Shown here piece after piece: positions 36,301 through 46,849 of a stretch of DNA of 64,000 nucleotides; the first letter of the stretch is position 1, and every line of letters starts with the position of its first letter. Source of the DNA: Angiostrongylus vasorum (lineage: Eukaryota; Nematoda; Chromadorea; Rhabditida; Metastrongylidae); assembly GCA_018806985.1 (NCBI GenBank), contig JADANN010000420.1, forward strand, positions 1,488,001-1,552,000, written 5' to 3'. Under the pieces are notes generated by a model. The model was not told the origin of the DNA and searched no databases. It saw only the letters and a program-made list of their open reading frames with translations. The translations under genes were made by a program, and so were the position numbers.

Positions 36301-39300
36301 CCAATTGTCGTCTGATGTTGTACCAGGATGTCATCGTTATAGAATTTCTTCTATTACTGAAAATTGGTTTTTTTCACACAATTTTGCGAACTAGTGGTCT
36401 GAAATGAAGACTGTGCTTTCAGTAATTCCATTAGGATGACCACCCTTTTTAAAGAAGGCAGTCGAAATTATCGAGATGGAAATATGAAGCTTTTTAGCTT
36501 CTCAAGCATCGGAGTTTATCCTGATTCCCCCCTTTTCTTTTTCATAAAGTGGTCTGTCTGAACGTTCCCGCTTAAGGCGTGCTCCTTTGGTTTACAATAC
36601 CGTTGAGTTTTCTAGAAGGTGATTCATCAAATTAATGTATTGCATTGATAGTAACGTAGAGGCAATTGATTGCATTTTTCTTTATTTTAGGTGATATCTA
36701 TGTCATTCATGGCTGAGATGAAGACGGCGGCTGACACCGAACGACTTGGAGCATGGGAATTGGCGCTTTTCGACTACTGTTCCAAATATACTTCAACTCA
36801 TTCAAATATGTTGGAAGTATTGGTGTGTAAGGAGAATTTAAGAGAAGAATTGAAGAGTTTAAGTAATGTGGGTCGATGAGTGAATGAATGGTGAATGGAA
36901 CGACTCATTTGTGACTTTGATCATCGACCATTTGCGACTTTGGTCAGCTGTTCTTCCTCAGTTTAAGTAACGTCCACGAGTATGGCAAAAGGTTGACGGG
37001 AATAGATGAATCGCAAAACAATGGTTTTATTGTTATCTTAAAGGTTGTGAGAATCTGCCCTGATAGGTTTTTATTCCAGGTTATTGGTGCCGAAATCGTG
37101 GATACCGAAATGAACAAAGATGGCCAGCGAATGTCGCCGTACTTTGCCACAGGTATGAATTTCTAAGTTTTTCTAGATACATGTTCTTTTCATCATGTTT
37201 TCATATTGAAAAAATATTTCAAAAAAAGCAGTTTAGTAGAAAATGTTGGTAAATCAAAGTCGGAATATGTCAACACTCTTTTATAGGTTTTTCAATTATG
37301 TTCGCCTTTGTCTGTATTACGGTATGTTTATCGTCGCTGTATTTCGACCGTCTGCGCTGGAACACGGTAGTTTTTTTGCTATCCAATTTTTTATACCTTC
37401 TTTGTACAAAGGAGTTTACTATTGAATTATACTGAGTATCAGAGTTTCGTGGTCCGTGTGGCGCAGTGGTCGGAGGCGCTCTGCAATACTTACATGGGAT
37501 CGATCCCAGCGCCTGTGGCTCACCAAGCCTTCCATCCCTCCGGGGGCGGGAAATCGGTGCCAGACTTATCTGGCGATAGCAGCGATAGCTCGGTACATCG
37601 GTAGGGCACCGCGAGTCATTGTAAAGGCCAGATATGCATTCAGTCACCTCCAACGATGTCTAATGAAGTCGAATGTGTGGTGCATCCCTCAGGGATTGAT
37701 CAGCACCGACAGCTTTATCCTTTATCCTTTATTAGGATTTAGACGTTGATATCGAGAGCTATTGCTGTTGGAAAGGTTGTGGATTGTACATTTCTCTACT
37801 ACATCTCTGTTCAGGTAGTTGTCGCGGTCAGTTGTGCCATTGTGCCAGTGTTGGCGATCACCACCACATTCGGCTTAAGTTCATCGGTCGGAAACCGAAC
37901 TAACTCGCTTATGCTCATCATGCCATTTCTAATCATGGGAATTGGTTAGAATATTTTTCCTTAGTGATGTTATCACGGCTGATGGACATGAATTGCACTA
38001 AGCTTGTCGTAGTTAGCATATTAGTCAGTGTATCAAAATCATACCGAATGACCAACGCTGAACTCAGCACTTGTGAATTTTTCAGGAATAAGTAAATGTG
38101 GTTTGTGCTAAAGGTGAAAATTTTGCAATGTTACTTTTTGAAATACTTTTTGCTAAACCGCTTTAGTTCATGCGCTGCATTTTTTGGCCATGCATTTAAT
38201 TTTGCCAGAGAGTGACTACTTATTATTGAATTCTGAAGAGAAATTTGTTATTATAGGTGTGAATGATTCGTTCCTTACCGTTCACGCTTGGCTTCGTCAA
38301 CCACTACGTCTCTCGGCTGCTACTCGTTTGGGTAAAGTGCTTGAAGAGGTTGGACCTTCAATTACAACCACAACACTCACCAATGTGGTCACGTTTTTGA
38401 TTGGGTGGCTTACACCAACAGAGGGTAACTAATTTATAAACATTATAACATTTCTGTATTTGCAGTTGTTGAGAAGTTTTCAAATAAATGACTCTGGCTT
38501 TCAACTCCCACGTCCGACTTTCTATTAACCTCGGCATTGATCAAGTAATTCTTCGTATTCTTGTTGAGCAAACACGAGGTGTTATTTTTATTCTTTATTC
38601 ACGAACAAGCTGACGTTTCGGCGGATTTCGCCTTCCTCAGAGCCTGGAAAGGTCAAGTTTACTGCAATCTACACGGTCAAACGCCTCCATAACCAAACAG
38701 AGAAAATGTTGAACCAAAAATTTCAGTCACCTTGAACACAGAGTCTTTGCACACTCACCGCTTTCTATGAGGCTTCCATTGAGTATGTCGCGTGGAGACC
38801 AACCGCACAGAGTTCACATGGAAGCGTAATATGCCCCTCCCATCAAAATAACAGCCTTGTATACTGCCCAATATCACGCGTGATAATGAGGCATTCTTCC
38901 CTGCGGTTCATTTTTCGGATTTCTGGAATTAATGCAGAACGCCGCGAGAAAGGGACGAGCCAAGTAATAAAAACATCTTGGTTCATTACCTCTCCTCTCA
39001 CCCCTATCACACGAAAAGGGCGCTGGTAAGAAACATGTTTCGAACAGCAACCAAACAATGTTCAAAACAATTCGAACAACAACAGTGTGCACGGGAAGAG
39101 AGCAGAGAGAAGAGTCCCGGAACTTGGCACGGCAAGTAGCCATTTCTAGTGGCAACGAAACTGTAGCTCGGGATAGGTGTAGGGAAAATCCTAGGCCCGC
39201 AAACGACAATTCTAGCGATAAGAAGGTCCCGTTTATCCTACCGTTCATCTCAAATGATGTAAGTGCAGCTATAAAACGCTGTTTAAGAAGGGCGGGTCCA

Positions 39301-42300
39301 GAGAATTCGGTAAACGTAGTTGAAATGCCACCGAGTACTCTTAGGCGCCAGCTTGTTTGTAACCGCCTATAAGACCGTCCATGCGACGCAAAATTGCATT
39401 TTGCCCTAGTGGTAGAGACGGTGATTGCATGAGCTGGGGTACAGTCTATCTGATCTCCCTGTAGAGCGTGCGGAGACGAATACATTGGCGAAACGGGCAG
39501 ACCCCTCTGTGTCCGCATAAAAAGAACACGTAGTCGGTAAACGTAAACCAAATACTCCACTAGGTACGCATAGGACCCAGAGACATAACGCGGAGGACTT
39601 TGAAGTACAGGTCACGATCCTCGCACGGGAGTCGCGAACACAAGCGCGCAAAACTCTCGAGGCGTTCTGCATCAATTCCAGAAATCCGGAAATGAATCGC
39701 AGGGAAGAATGCCTCATTATCACGCGTGATATTGGGCAGTATATAAGCCTGTTATTTTGATAAGATGGGTACATTACTATTCCATGTGAACTCTGTGCGG
39801 TTGGTCTCCACGCGACATACTCAATGGAAGCCTCATAGAAAGCGGTGAGTGTGCAAAGCTGTGTTCAATGTGATTGAAATCTTGGTTCAGCGTTTTCTCT
39901 GTTTGGTTATGGAGGTGTTTGGTCGAATAGATTGCTGTCAACTTGACCTTTCCAGGCTCTGAGGAAGGCGAAATCCGCCGAAACGTCAGCTTGTTCGTGA
40001 ATAAAGAATAAAAATACCACCTCGTGTTTGCTCAACAAGAATACTAAGGAAAAAAAACTCGTTAACATGTTAGGGATTTTGCAGAGATATCGATTTTCTG
40101 TTTTGGTAGCGCAATGGCACTTGGTTTTGCCTATATTTACACCGTCATCATCTTCTGCCCAATACTCTATTATTGCTCTCCTAAGGAAACGAAGGATGCT
40201 CACGAAGGATGTTTCAGACGGAAGGTGAACTAGTGGCACTTTTTAAACGACTAGTTATAATGTTGTGGAACTGTGATAAAATCTGAAAGCTTTGATGGAA
40301 TTTATAGATGTTGTCCTTGTTCAGGGAAAGCGCTTCTTCCGAGGCGTTCTTCTTGGCTATAGCCGGGTGCTGTCGGATCATAAGATAGCAGTGTTGTTGT
40401 TTATTGGAACTTTGGTTTACTGGTATTTCGGTATTATGGGTACGATCAGTATTACGGCTAAATTGGACACTGAGAAAATACTTCCGAAGGACACACCTAT
40501 CCATAGACCGAATCGCATTATCGAAAATATTGGTATGTATTGTCATTTGTCAGCTAAATTTGATGAAGTCCGTTGAATAGCGCAATAGTATGTACGCAAT
40601 AGTATCTGTTGATTTCGCCACTTGTAAAAAATAAGTTTGTTCTAATCCAGAAAACACGTGGACGTCGTCTTTTTTTTTTTTTAGTGAGTTCGTATCAGTG
40701 AATTCGTGAGGAACATTTTTCTATGTTTCCCACAGTTTTTTTTTCACTACACGCAATATCTCATCCAATTTGCAGTTTGGGCCGAATACTATCCGGTAAC
40801 GGTAATTGTGAATAACCCTGTAGACGTGCGTGATGTCGACCGATTGAATTACGTAAAAGCCTTTGTAAACGAATTCGAGCAGCTTCCAACCTGTCGAGGT
40901 AGACAAGTCTTGATTAATAGGACTGTTATCCTCCATTTCATAATAGATACATCCGTACTAATTTAGGCTCAAACTTCACAATATTTTGGTTACGAGACTA
41001 TGTCGACTATTATTGGGGAGTTGGCGTTAACGACTTCGACTTCTATTTTGACGCAGATGAATATCCAGATGAAAAAGAATTTGGATATAAAAAGCTTGCT
41101 GGTTTTCTTGGAAATCCGCTTTATAAGCACCACAAGGCGTTTCTCAATATTGACTACAATCAAACGTAAGTGCTGTCAATACTACACTGTTTTTTTTTCA
41201 CACGACACGTCTTTTTAAATCTACGGTACGGATCTCAGCACTTCTTGCACTCGATTCGTTCCCTCGCATCCATCATCCACGAAAGTCTTCCAACCTTTAC
41301 ATGTGGCTTTGGCTGGTGTTTAAGGATTTTCCTTTCCTCACGAATGTCGTTGAATTCTGGTAGAGTCAATTCTCTCTAGAGTCCTGAGACAGCTGAGCTA
41401 GAGCGTCTGCACTTGGATTGCAGAGGGTGGACTTTTCCCAGACACTGCATATTATGCTATAAATTTTATAAAAGTTAAGTTATAATTAAGCTCTACTGCT
41501 GTTTTCTAGAGTGGCAGTGCGGAAGTTTTCATTCGTAGTTGTTTATGAAAACAACACATCATGGGACGATCGAATTGATTTGATGCTCAAGTGGAGGGCG
41601 ATTGTTGACCGGTATCATATTTTTAATACCACTCTTTTCTGTTCGTTGTTGTTTCTACATAGATCACCTCGTCTGTGTATCTATTGATTTCTTCTTTCTA
41701 TCATTATTGCTCCACTTTGGGCTTTTGCAGTTACCCTAATCTGAACGCTAGTGTTTGGAACGTGAACTCGATGTTTGTTGATCAAATGCTGAGCCTAAAA
41801 TCGCTGACATGGCAGGTAAGTATGGGTAAAGTCGGTCTTTTTAAAATAGTCTAAAAGGAAGCGTAGACCTTCATTGTAATTTCAGACCTGTTTGTGGACA
41901 TTATTGTGCATGACCATTGTTTGTACAATTTTCATCCAGAATCCTGTGTCGGTACTCATCGCCACCATGGCGATTGCCTCTATCAGTCTTGGTGTCATGG
42001 GGTAAGTAAATTATTACTTGTTTAACTCATTTTTTTTGGAGTTATACAAACTAGCCCATTAAGTTGAAGGAAACTTATTTAGTTGCGCTCATTAACAAAC
42101 TTGAATTCATAACAAATTCTTTACTCAATGGAACCATTTTTTGCTAACGGCTTAGTAAAAATGGCCGGAGTGTTAACAAGTGAATGCATATTATAAGAAT
42201 ACTTACTTGGGCCAGCCCGTCCTCATTAGTAATGCGGTCCCCAGCATATTCTTCACTTTTTCGGAGTTCTGCTGGTTTAGCCATTGTGTTTCCCTGGATT

Positions 42301-44605
42301 CCCAAGGTCAGCCAGGCGGAAGTCTGCCCAGGTCGCTAGCACCACAGGCAGTCACCGCCCTTGTGGGTCAGAGGGAGATTTGCCACTATGCGACTTTGAT
42401 ACTAGGACGGTGGTGGATCTTGGTATTGGCTTACTCTTAGCTGGGCTTTCTGATGGAAACGCCGAACTCCTCAGCTTGGGAGGCCCTGCCAGGGGATGAA
42501 TCCCCCCGCTGCACATCGCAGCCCGACACCCAGGTACATCGCCCAGCCACAATGACACGGCAAACTGTTTGGAGGTATTATTAGAGTAGTAAATGTATTC
42601 TCCAAATTTAGGTCTTTCGTAATGTCCTCAACTTTGTATATCTTTTTCTTATAAATCCATGACAAACCAAAGTATAACTGACATCTTGGTATGTTAGACA
42701 ATTGTTGTTGATGGTGTCTCAAACCAACCAGATATTTCAAATGACTGAAACGCTCTATTCATAGGTGCTGTAATACTTTATTCCCTTATTCAAGTAGTAT
42801 TCTTAAGAGCCCACACAGAGTAGTGTGAGCAGTTATTAATGGGAATTTGAGACGCAATTTATTAATTTCTCACCTCACTCTTGTTGGTGATTCAGTGTAA
42901 TAATAAATAACTTTACGTTCAATGTAAAAAAATTTGAAAGAAAACGGAATTCTGTTCCATATTGTGTTGTTCAGATATCTTTCATTTTGGCACCTCGACC
43001 TCGATCCGGTTTCCCTTTGTGCTGTGCTCATCAGTATTGGTATGGCAGTCGACTTTGTTGCACACACTACGTACCACTACCAGGTACTTTCCTGTAATAA
43101 TTACTCGCAAGAGTTTTCACCTCATCTCCGTCCAAGAATTTAGCAGCGGTCATTCACATTTTTTTAAAACCTAAGTTCATTTGGTTGGAATATAAGTAGA
43201 GGTTATGGTTTACTACGGAAGCTAAATTCATCTGGTTGGGATATAAGTAGAGGTCATAGTTTACTACAGAAGCACTTTTCTACTGTAGAAACTTGAAGCT
43301 TTTTTTTATATGCGTTAATTAGGTTTTAAGTTACTATAATCAAAATTGTACGCTAGACGTCTGACATCTGTAGCGGTATTACGATATTGAAGTATTTATG
43401 CGACTTTGCGATTATACAATAGACACTAATCATCTCCGCCTATGTTGTCGGTCTGATAATGGTTTTTCATATGACCAAACATTTCTCGATTGCAGTTGTC
43501 CTATCGCGAGGTGATTCGTGATGGTCAGATCGTACGAATCGACCTGGACACACCGTACGCAAGACTACGGCATACAATCAGCAATATCGCGTGGCCAATG
43601 TCACAAGCAGGCATTTCTACAGTGATCTGCATACTGCCTATAGTCGTGTTGCAAGTAGGGAGAACTAGTTTGGACGTTCGAAAAGCTTTTACTTAACGTG
43701 TATTAAAATTGTTCAATCTACACGAGATTGATGAACAGACTTTATTCGACTAACGTTTCAACGTCTTCGAGGCGATGATCCGAGGTGATGGTTCACAGTT
43801 GTTCTTCTTCTCGATGTGGTCTTCGCAATCGCACCAAGATGGATCTCCTCGTCAGTGGAACACCGCACGAATCGATGATCACGAGAAGATCCGTCTCGGT
43901 GAGATCACAAAGACGCCACATCGAAAAGAAGAACAACTGTGGACTATCGACTCGGATCATCGGCTCTGGTGAAGATGAAAACATCGGAAAGTTAGCCAAA
44001 TCAAGCCTATTTATCAACCTCGTTCAGGTTGAACAATTTAAATACACGTTGATTGTTTCACTACCGACGTTAAATAACGGTCGGTTTGAAAATTGTTTTA
44101 CTTTTACTTAAGTTCAAAACACGTGTGGCTGTCACGGGAAAACCACAATTCTTAAGATAAGGGCGATAGCACATTGCAACGGAATACCATATGGTATGAT
44201 CCGACCATGGCTTATAGTCTGACAGTGATTGATTTAAACAGACTAACAATAACTCTCTAATAGTAAAATAACCAAAATTTTTGTGACAGAGTGCTTGAAT
44301 TTTACTTTATTATATTGTGACTCTTTCAGAACTATATTCCATTGGTTTTTGTGAAAACAATAACGTTGGTAGTAATTTGGGGCCTATGGCATGGTTTAGT
44401 ACTGCTCCCAGCATTCCTTTCGCAGGTAGTTTTTTTTTGTTTTACTAGTACATAGTACACAATCCTAAGGGTTACGAAGGATTTGTTCCAGATCCCATTA
44501 TACCTGCTCAATTTCAATTGCTATAGACTTCTAGTAAGCGGTCGTACTGACAGCACTCTTCAGGAGATGTCACTTCTAGCACCGGAAGCTTCAATACGAA
44601 CATGA
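33324..44605 (+). CDS. Patched-related (PTR) membrane protein, complete 21-exon gene, 917 aa
   Basis: Patched-related protein of the RND/sterol-sensing-domain superfamily. Nematode PTRs act in membranes, often of epidermis, and affect moulting, cuticle and lipid-linked transport; the cargo here is unknown. Exons: 33324-33435, 34022-34156, 34701-34811, 34935-35008, 35876-36163, 36691-36822, 37080-37152, 37287-37366, 37815-37944, 38257-38424, 40085-40224, 40325-40532, 40776-40898, 40967-41165, 41510-41611, 41731-41815, 41886-42001, 42975-43083, 43496-43654, 44330-44425, 44492-44605. All phases agree and the stop is TGA. Landmarks: TM1 about 58-82, then [11 protein letters not shown] (about 88-98), a Cys-containing ectodomain, [12 protein letters not shown] (about 287-298), sterol-sensing TMs about 310-480 with GIGVND (377-382) and [15 protein letters not shown], second-half TMs with GMAVDF (781-786) and a last TM ending in LLPAFLSQ. 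The length is normal for the family. The ortholog among C. elegans ptr genes is not assigned. Confidence 0.93.
33497..33935. mobile_element. Fold-back pair of PLE-1-like termini in ptr intron 1
   Basis: Antisense arm about 33497-33680 (TCGGCGTTGATCAATAG, GAGCAAACACGAG, CCGTTTCGTCTTCTTCAAAG, CAGCAGACAAAACATAACAC) and sense arm about 33775-33935 (GTTTTGTCTGCTGAGC, GCTCTGAAGAAGGCGAAACC, CTCATGTTTACTC) are inverted complements. They fill most of the first intron of ptr. Confidence 0.65.
34206..34592 (+). repeat. Repeat R copy in ptr intron 2
   Basis: CCCAACGATTTACCGCGTCA to CACAACCAGTGCGGACTGGC in sense order, with hairpin ATACCAGGA/TCCTGGTAT. It occupies most of the intron between exons 2 and 3. 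Confidence 0.75.
35042..35173 (-). repeat. SINE-A 3' fragment in ptr intron 4
   Basis: GAGCTCATCGTTGATCAATC, GCCGTGCATTCAACTTCATC and GAAGTGATTGAATGCATATT are the antisense SINE-A tail. It abuts a repeat R copy. Confidence 0.6.
35176..35548 (+). repeat. Repeat R copy in ptr intron 4
   Basis: It runs from CAGTTTCCTGTTTACCGCCG to CACAACCAGTGAGGACATCC. The left end is replaced by the SINE-A fragment at 35042-35173, and the first hairpin arm is degraded. Confidence 0.7.
37451..37735 (+). repeat. SINE-A copy in ptr intron 8, full length
   Basis: GTGTGGCGCAGTGGTCGGAG head, GGGATCGATCCC B box, core AAATCGGTGCCAGACTTATC, and tail ending GGGATTGATCAGCACCGACA. It sits inside the intron between ptr exons 8 and 9. 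Confidence 0.8.
38606..38646 (-). ncRNA. Hammerhead-ribozyme-like motif, PLE-1 type, intact core
   Basis: Minus strand: stem I strand CAGGCU, core CUGAGGA, stem II GGCG/CGCC with loop AAAUC, core GAAA, minimal stem III AC/GU, cleavage-site C, then stem I partner AGCUUG (one G-U pair). This matches the minimal type I hammerheads reported for Penelope-like elements, which have a very short stem III and are thought to act as dimers. Activity is untested. Confidence 0.6.
39058..39750 (+). pseudogene. Penelope-like reverse transcriptase C-terminus with GIY-YIG endonuclease, frameshifted
   Basis: The reading starts in the connector that follows the RT thumb ([20 protein letters not shown], then [16 protein letters not shown]). 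After frameshifts it continues as [19 protein letters not shown] and [17 protein letters not shown], the GIY-YIG type nuclease region, and ends with [16 protein letters not shown] and [17 protein letters not shown] near 39740. The RT palm is missing (5' truncation) and at least two frameshifts are visible, so it is a dead copy. The inverted left arm repeats the last part of this sequence in antisense. Confidence 0.8.
39952..39996 (+). ncRNA. Hammerhead-ribozyme-like motif, PLE-1 type, intact core
   Basis: This is the sense copy in the right arm of the PLE insertion and has the same elements as the inverted copy at 38606-38646: CAGGCU, CUGAGGA, GGCG/CGCC, GAAA, CGUC, AGCUUG. Both copies keep every core base. 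Confidence 0.6.
41200..41445 (-). repeat. SINE-B 3' fragment in ptr intron 14
   Basis: Antisense tail of the family (CTACGGTACGGATCTCAGCA, CTCGATTCGTTCCCTCGCAT, GTCGTTGAATTCTGGTAGAG) up to CCCAGACACTGC. The tRNA-like head is absent. Confidence 0.65.
42203..42572 (-). repeat. Repeat R copy in ptr intron 17
   Basis: Antisense copy: CTTGGGCCAGCCCGTCCTCA at the low end, GATACTAGGACGGTGGTGG hairpin strand, CAGCCACAATGACACGGCAA at the high end. Confidence 0.75.
43176..43274 (+). repeat. 51-bp tandem duplication in ptr intron 18
   Basis: Two adjacent units start TTCATTTGGTTGGAATATAA and TTCATCTGGTTGGGATATAA and differ at only a few positions. Confidence 0.8.
43710..44045. mobile_element. Fold-back pair of PLE-2 termini in ptr intron 19
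   Basis: The left arm starts CTACACGAGATTGATGAACA with CGACTAACGTTTCAACGTC. The right arm ends AAGTTAGCCAAATCAAGCC and TTTATCAACCTCGTTCAGG. Internal stretches such as GTTCTTCTTCTCGATGTGG and CACATCGAAAAGAAGAAC are also complementary. The ribozyme-like motif is broken in both arms. Confidence 0.65.
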
Positions 44606-45372
44606 ATTGTCCGATTTGATATTTTCATTGTTAGCTTCTCACCTATATGCTGTCCTCAGCATCACCATTAGCCTTTGCTGTGCAAGGCGTTAGTTTATAA
44701 AGTAACGCCACGTTACGGCTAGATTCTCCGTAACAGTTAGCATGTTGCTAAATGTATAGTCAGTTATCATCATCGAAATTACTACGATGCTTTTAATTGT
44801 GAGATGTTCTGCTGTCAGTATCGATAGCGAATGCGCCTCCGAGAATGGTGGATCAACACGCCTCATCGGAACTCGTACAATTTCGGTATGTCCCTTAAAT
44901 TCAGGAGGCTTATGAACGTGTCCAACTTAGTTAATTCAAGGCATGGTATTAATTTATATATGATGTTTCTTGTTATCAAGTCTTGCCTGCAGTAAGCTGT
45001 ACATTTCCCACGACCTTCAACAATCTCTTGCTGACGACATTTAAACACGTAGTGAAAAAGAGTTGTTTAACAAAGCTAAATTTTTCCCCTAATTAGATTC
45101 CATTCAGTTTTTTTTTCAAAATTGATATATCACGGGTCTAGCGGTGATTCAACTGTGGTTCGTAGTAATCCCCTATCCCTTGAGGGCTTTCATTATGAGA
45201 TTTGTCGATTGTCATTTAGATACTGCACAGCATTATATACGGGTATTGTACATTCACGTGTTATACTATTTATAAATATTTCACTATACACTTGCTAAAT
45301 ACTAGTTACAGTAGTATTGCGAATGCACTTGACTTGCGCTCTGATTTGAAAGAAAGTCAGATCAGGAGGCCG

Positions 45373-45490
<118 letters not shown>

Positions 45491-45505
45491 AAGGAAGAAA
45501 AAGAA

Positions 45506-45769
45506 TAGAGCTGTCGGCGTTGATCAGTCCTTGAGGGATGCGCCATGCATTCGACTTCATTAAGCATCGTTGGAGATGACTGAATGCATATCCGGCTTTT
45601 GCAATGACTCGCGGTAATCAACCGACGTATCGAGCCAATGCTGCTATCCTGCCAGACAAGTCTGGTACCAATTTGCCGACCCCTGAGGGATGGAAGGCTT
45701 GGTGGGCCATGAGCGCTGGGATCGATTCCACGTGTGTGTCGCAGTGGCGGCTCCAAGCACTGCGCCACA
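45506..45769 (-). repeat. SINE-A copy, full length
   Basis: Antisense: tail CTGTCGGCGTTGATCAGTCC at the low end, core CAGACAAGTCTGGTACCAAT in the middle, and head GCACTGCGCCACAC at the high end. Confidence 0.8.
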
Positions 45770-45774
45770 CATTG

Positions 45775-45850
45775 CTATACAACCTTTATTCAGCTGTTTT
45801 CACGTCTTCATCTTCTTCAGAGCCGATGAACCAAGTTGATGGTCCATAGT
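45775..45850 (-). repeat. Short PLE-2 terminal remnant
   Basis: In antisense this reads ATCAACTTGGTTCATCGGCT, CTGAAGAAGATGAAGACGTG and AAAACAGCTGAATAAAGG, a diverged PLE-2 end directly abutting the SINE-A copy at 45506-45769. Confidence 0.55.
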
Positions 45851-46849
45851 GGTTCGTCCTCGCGTTTTTTCTTCTGTTCTTACAATGTCAGTACCGCAAA
45901 CGGCGCGCAGTAGGTTAAAAATCTCTACTTCATTCAATTGTATGATGTCATGCTTAGTTTCCCCAGCCTGAGTTACTACGTCCAAAAAACAGTCCAGCCC
46001 TAGAGTACGTATGCTACAAATATAAATCGCCGGAATATCAAAAAAATCATGGCAACCTTCTCATACTGATCCTGCCTAACGCTGAGAAAGTACAAATGAA
46101 TACTTGGTATCAGCTACTGGATTTGAATCCATTGTATTCAACTGCATCTGAGTTCAGATAGGAGGCCACGTTTTGTCCACGGTTAACCGTCTAATATCGC
46201 CTTCTGGAGACGCACGTGCTTCGACTAACCGTCTGTAGACCACTTATAAAACATGGGTCCATGAGCTAACTCAACACTACAAAGAGATAGATTTTTAAAT
46301 TTAAACAGTAAATATGAATATCCAGATAAGTTAGCAGGTTTTACGATGCCGATTCTTGAGAAATTATTCCTTGATGGAAGCCGAAAACTCATTAAAGGCA
46401 CCATTTGTTTTTCAAGGTAAAAAATAGCAACAGGAATAAATGGCCTCCATTGTAATCACTTTTTTCCTGTAAATGAAAAAAACATCTGGAAGAAATTCGC
46501 TCCGACAAAATTTAATACTTCTTCATTCATATTGTGATCCAGAAAAAATATTGTACAGCAAATAAACCACTGAAGATAATTACTGGCAGATCAGTCAACG
46601 AGTAATCCACGAAACTGACACCATATTCTGAATAGAAGAGAGAAACGGTACATGTTTTTCTTTCTGCAAAATAAAATTTGAAGCAGAAGACGAAGACGAC
46701 AACATAGAGGGCAGTTTCTAACTCGAGTTAGTCATTATTGTGACCTGATCTTTGCGCTGACGAGAAAAGAAAGAAAATACGGATATAATGAGTAGGATCG
46801 TACAGAAATAGATAATTGGAGATCCAAAACGAAAGATAGTTATCCTTAA

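Larger units (their letters stand above)
38505..40052 (+). mobile_element. Penelope-like element copy with inverted termini, inside ptr intron 10
   Basis: Two arms of about 400-440 bp (about 38505-38946 and 39661-40052) are inverted complements of each other. They include the PLE-1 terminal motif and the end of the coding region. Between them lies a sense 3' fragment of the PLE protein. The whole insertion sits between ptr exons 10 and 11, and the flanking exons still join in frame, so it is tolerated as intron sequence. The arrangement (5'-truncated body with an inverted terminal copy) is typical of PLE integration products. Confidence 0.8.

Noticed and set aside
38874..39774. Minus-strand ORFs of 228 and 122 codons
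   Set aside because: They are antisense to the Penelope-like GIY-YIG remnant, which is the recognisable coding strand.
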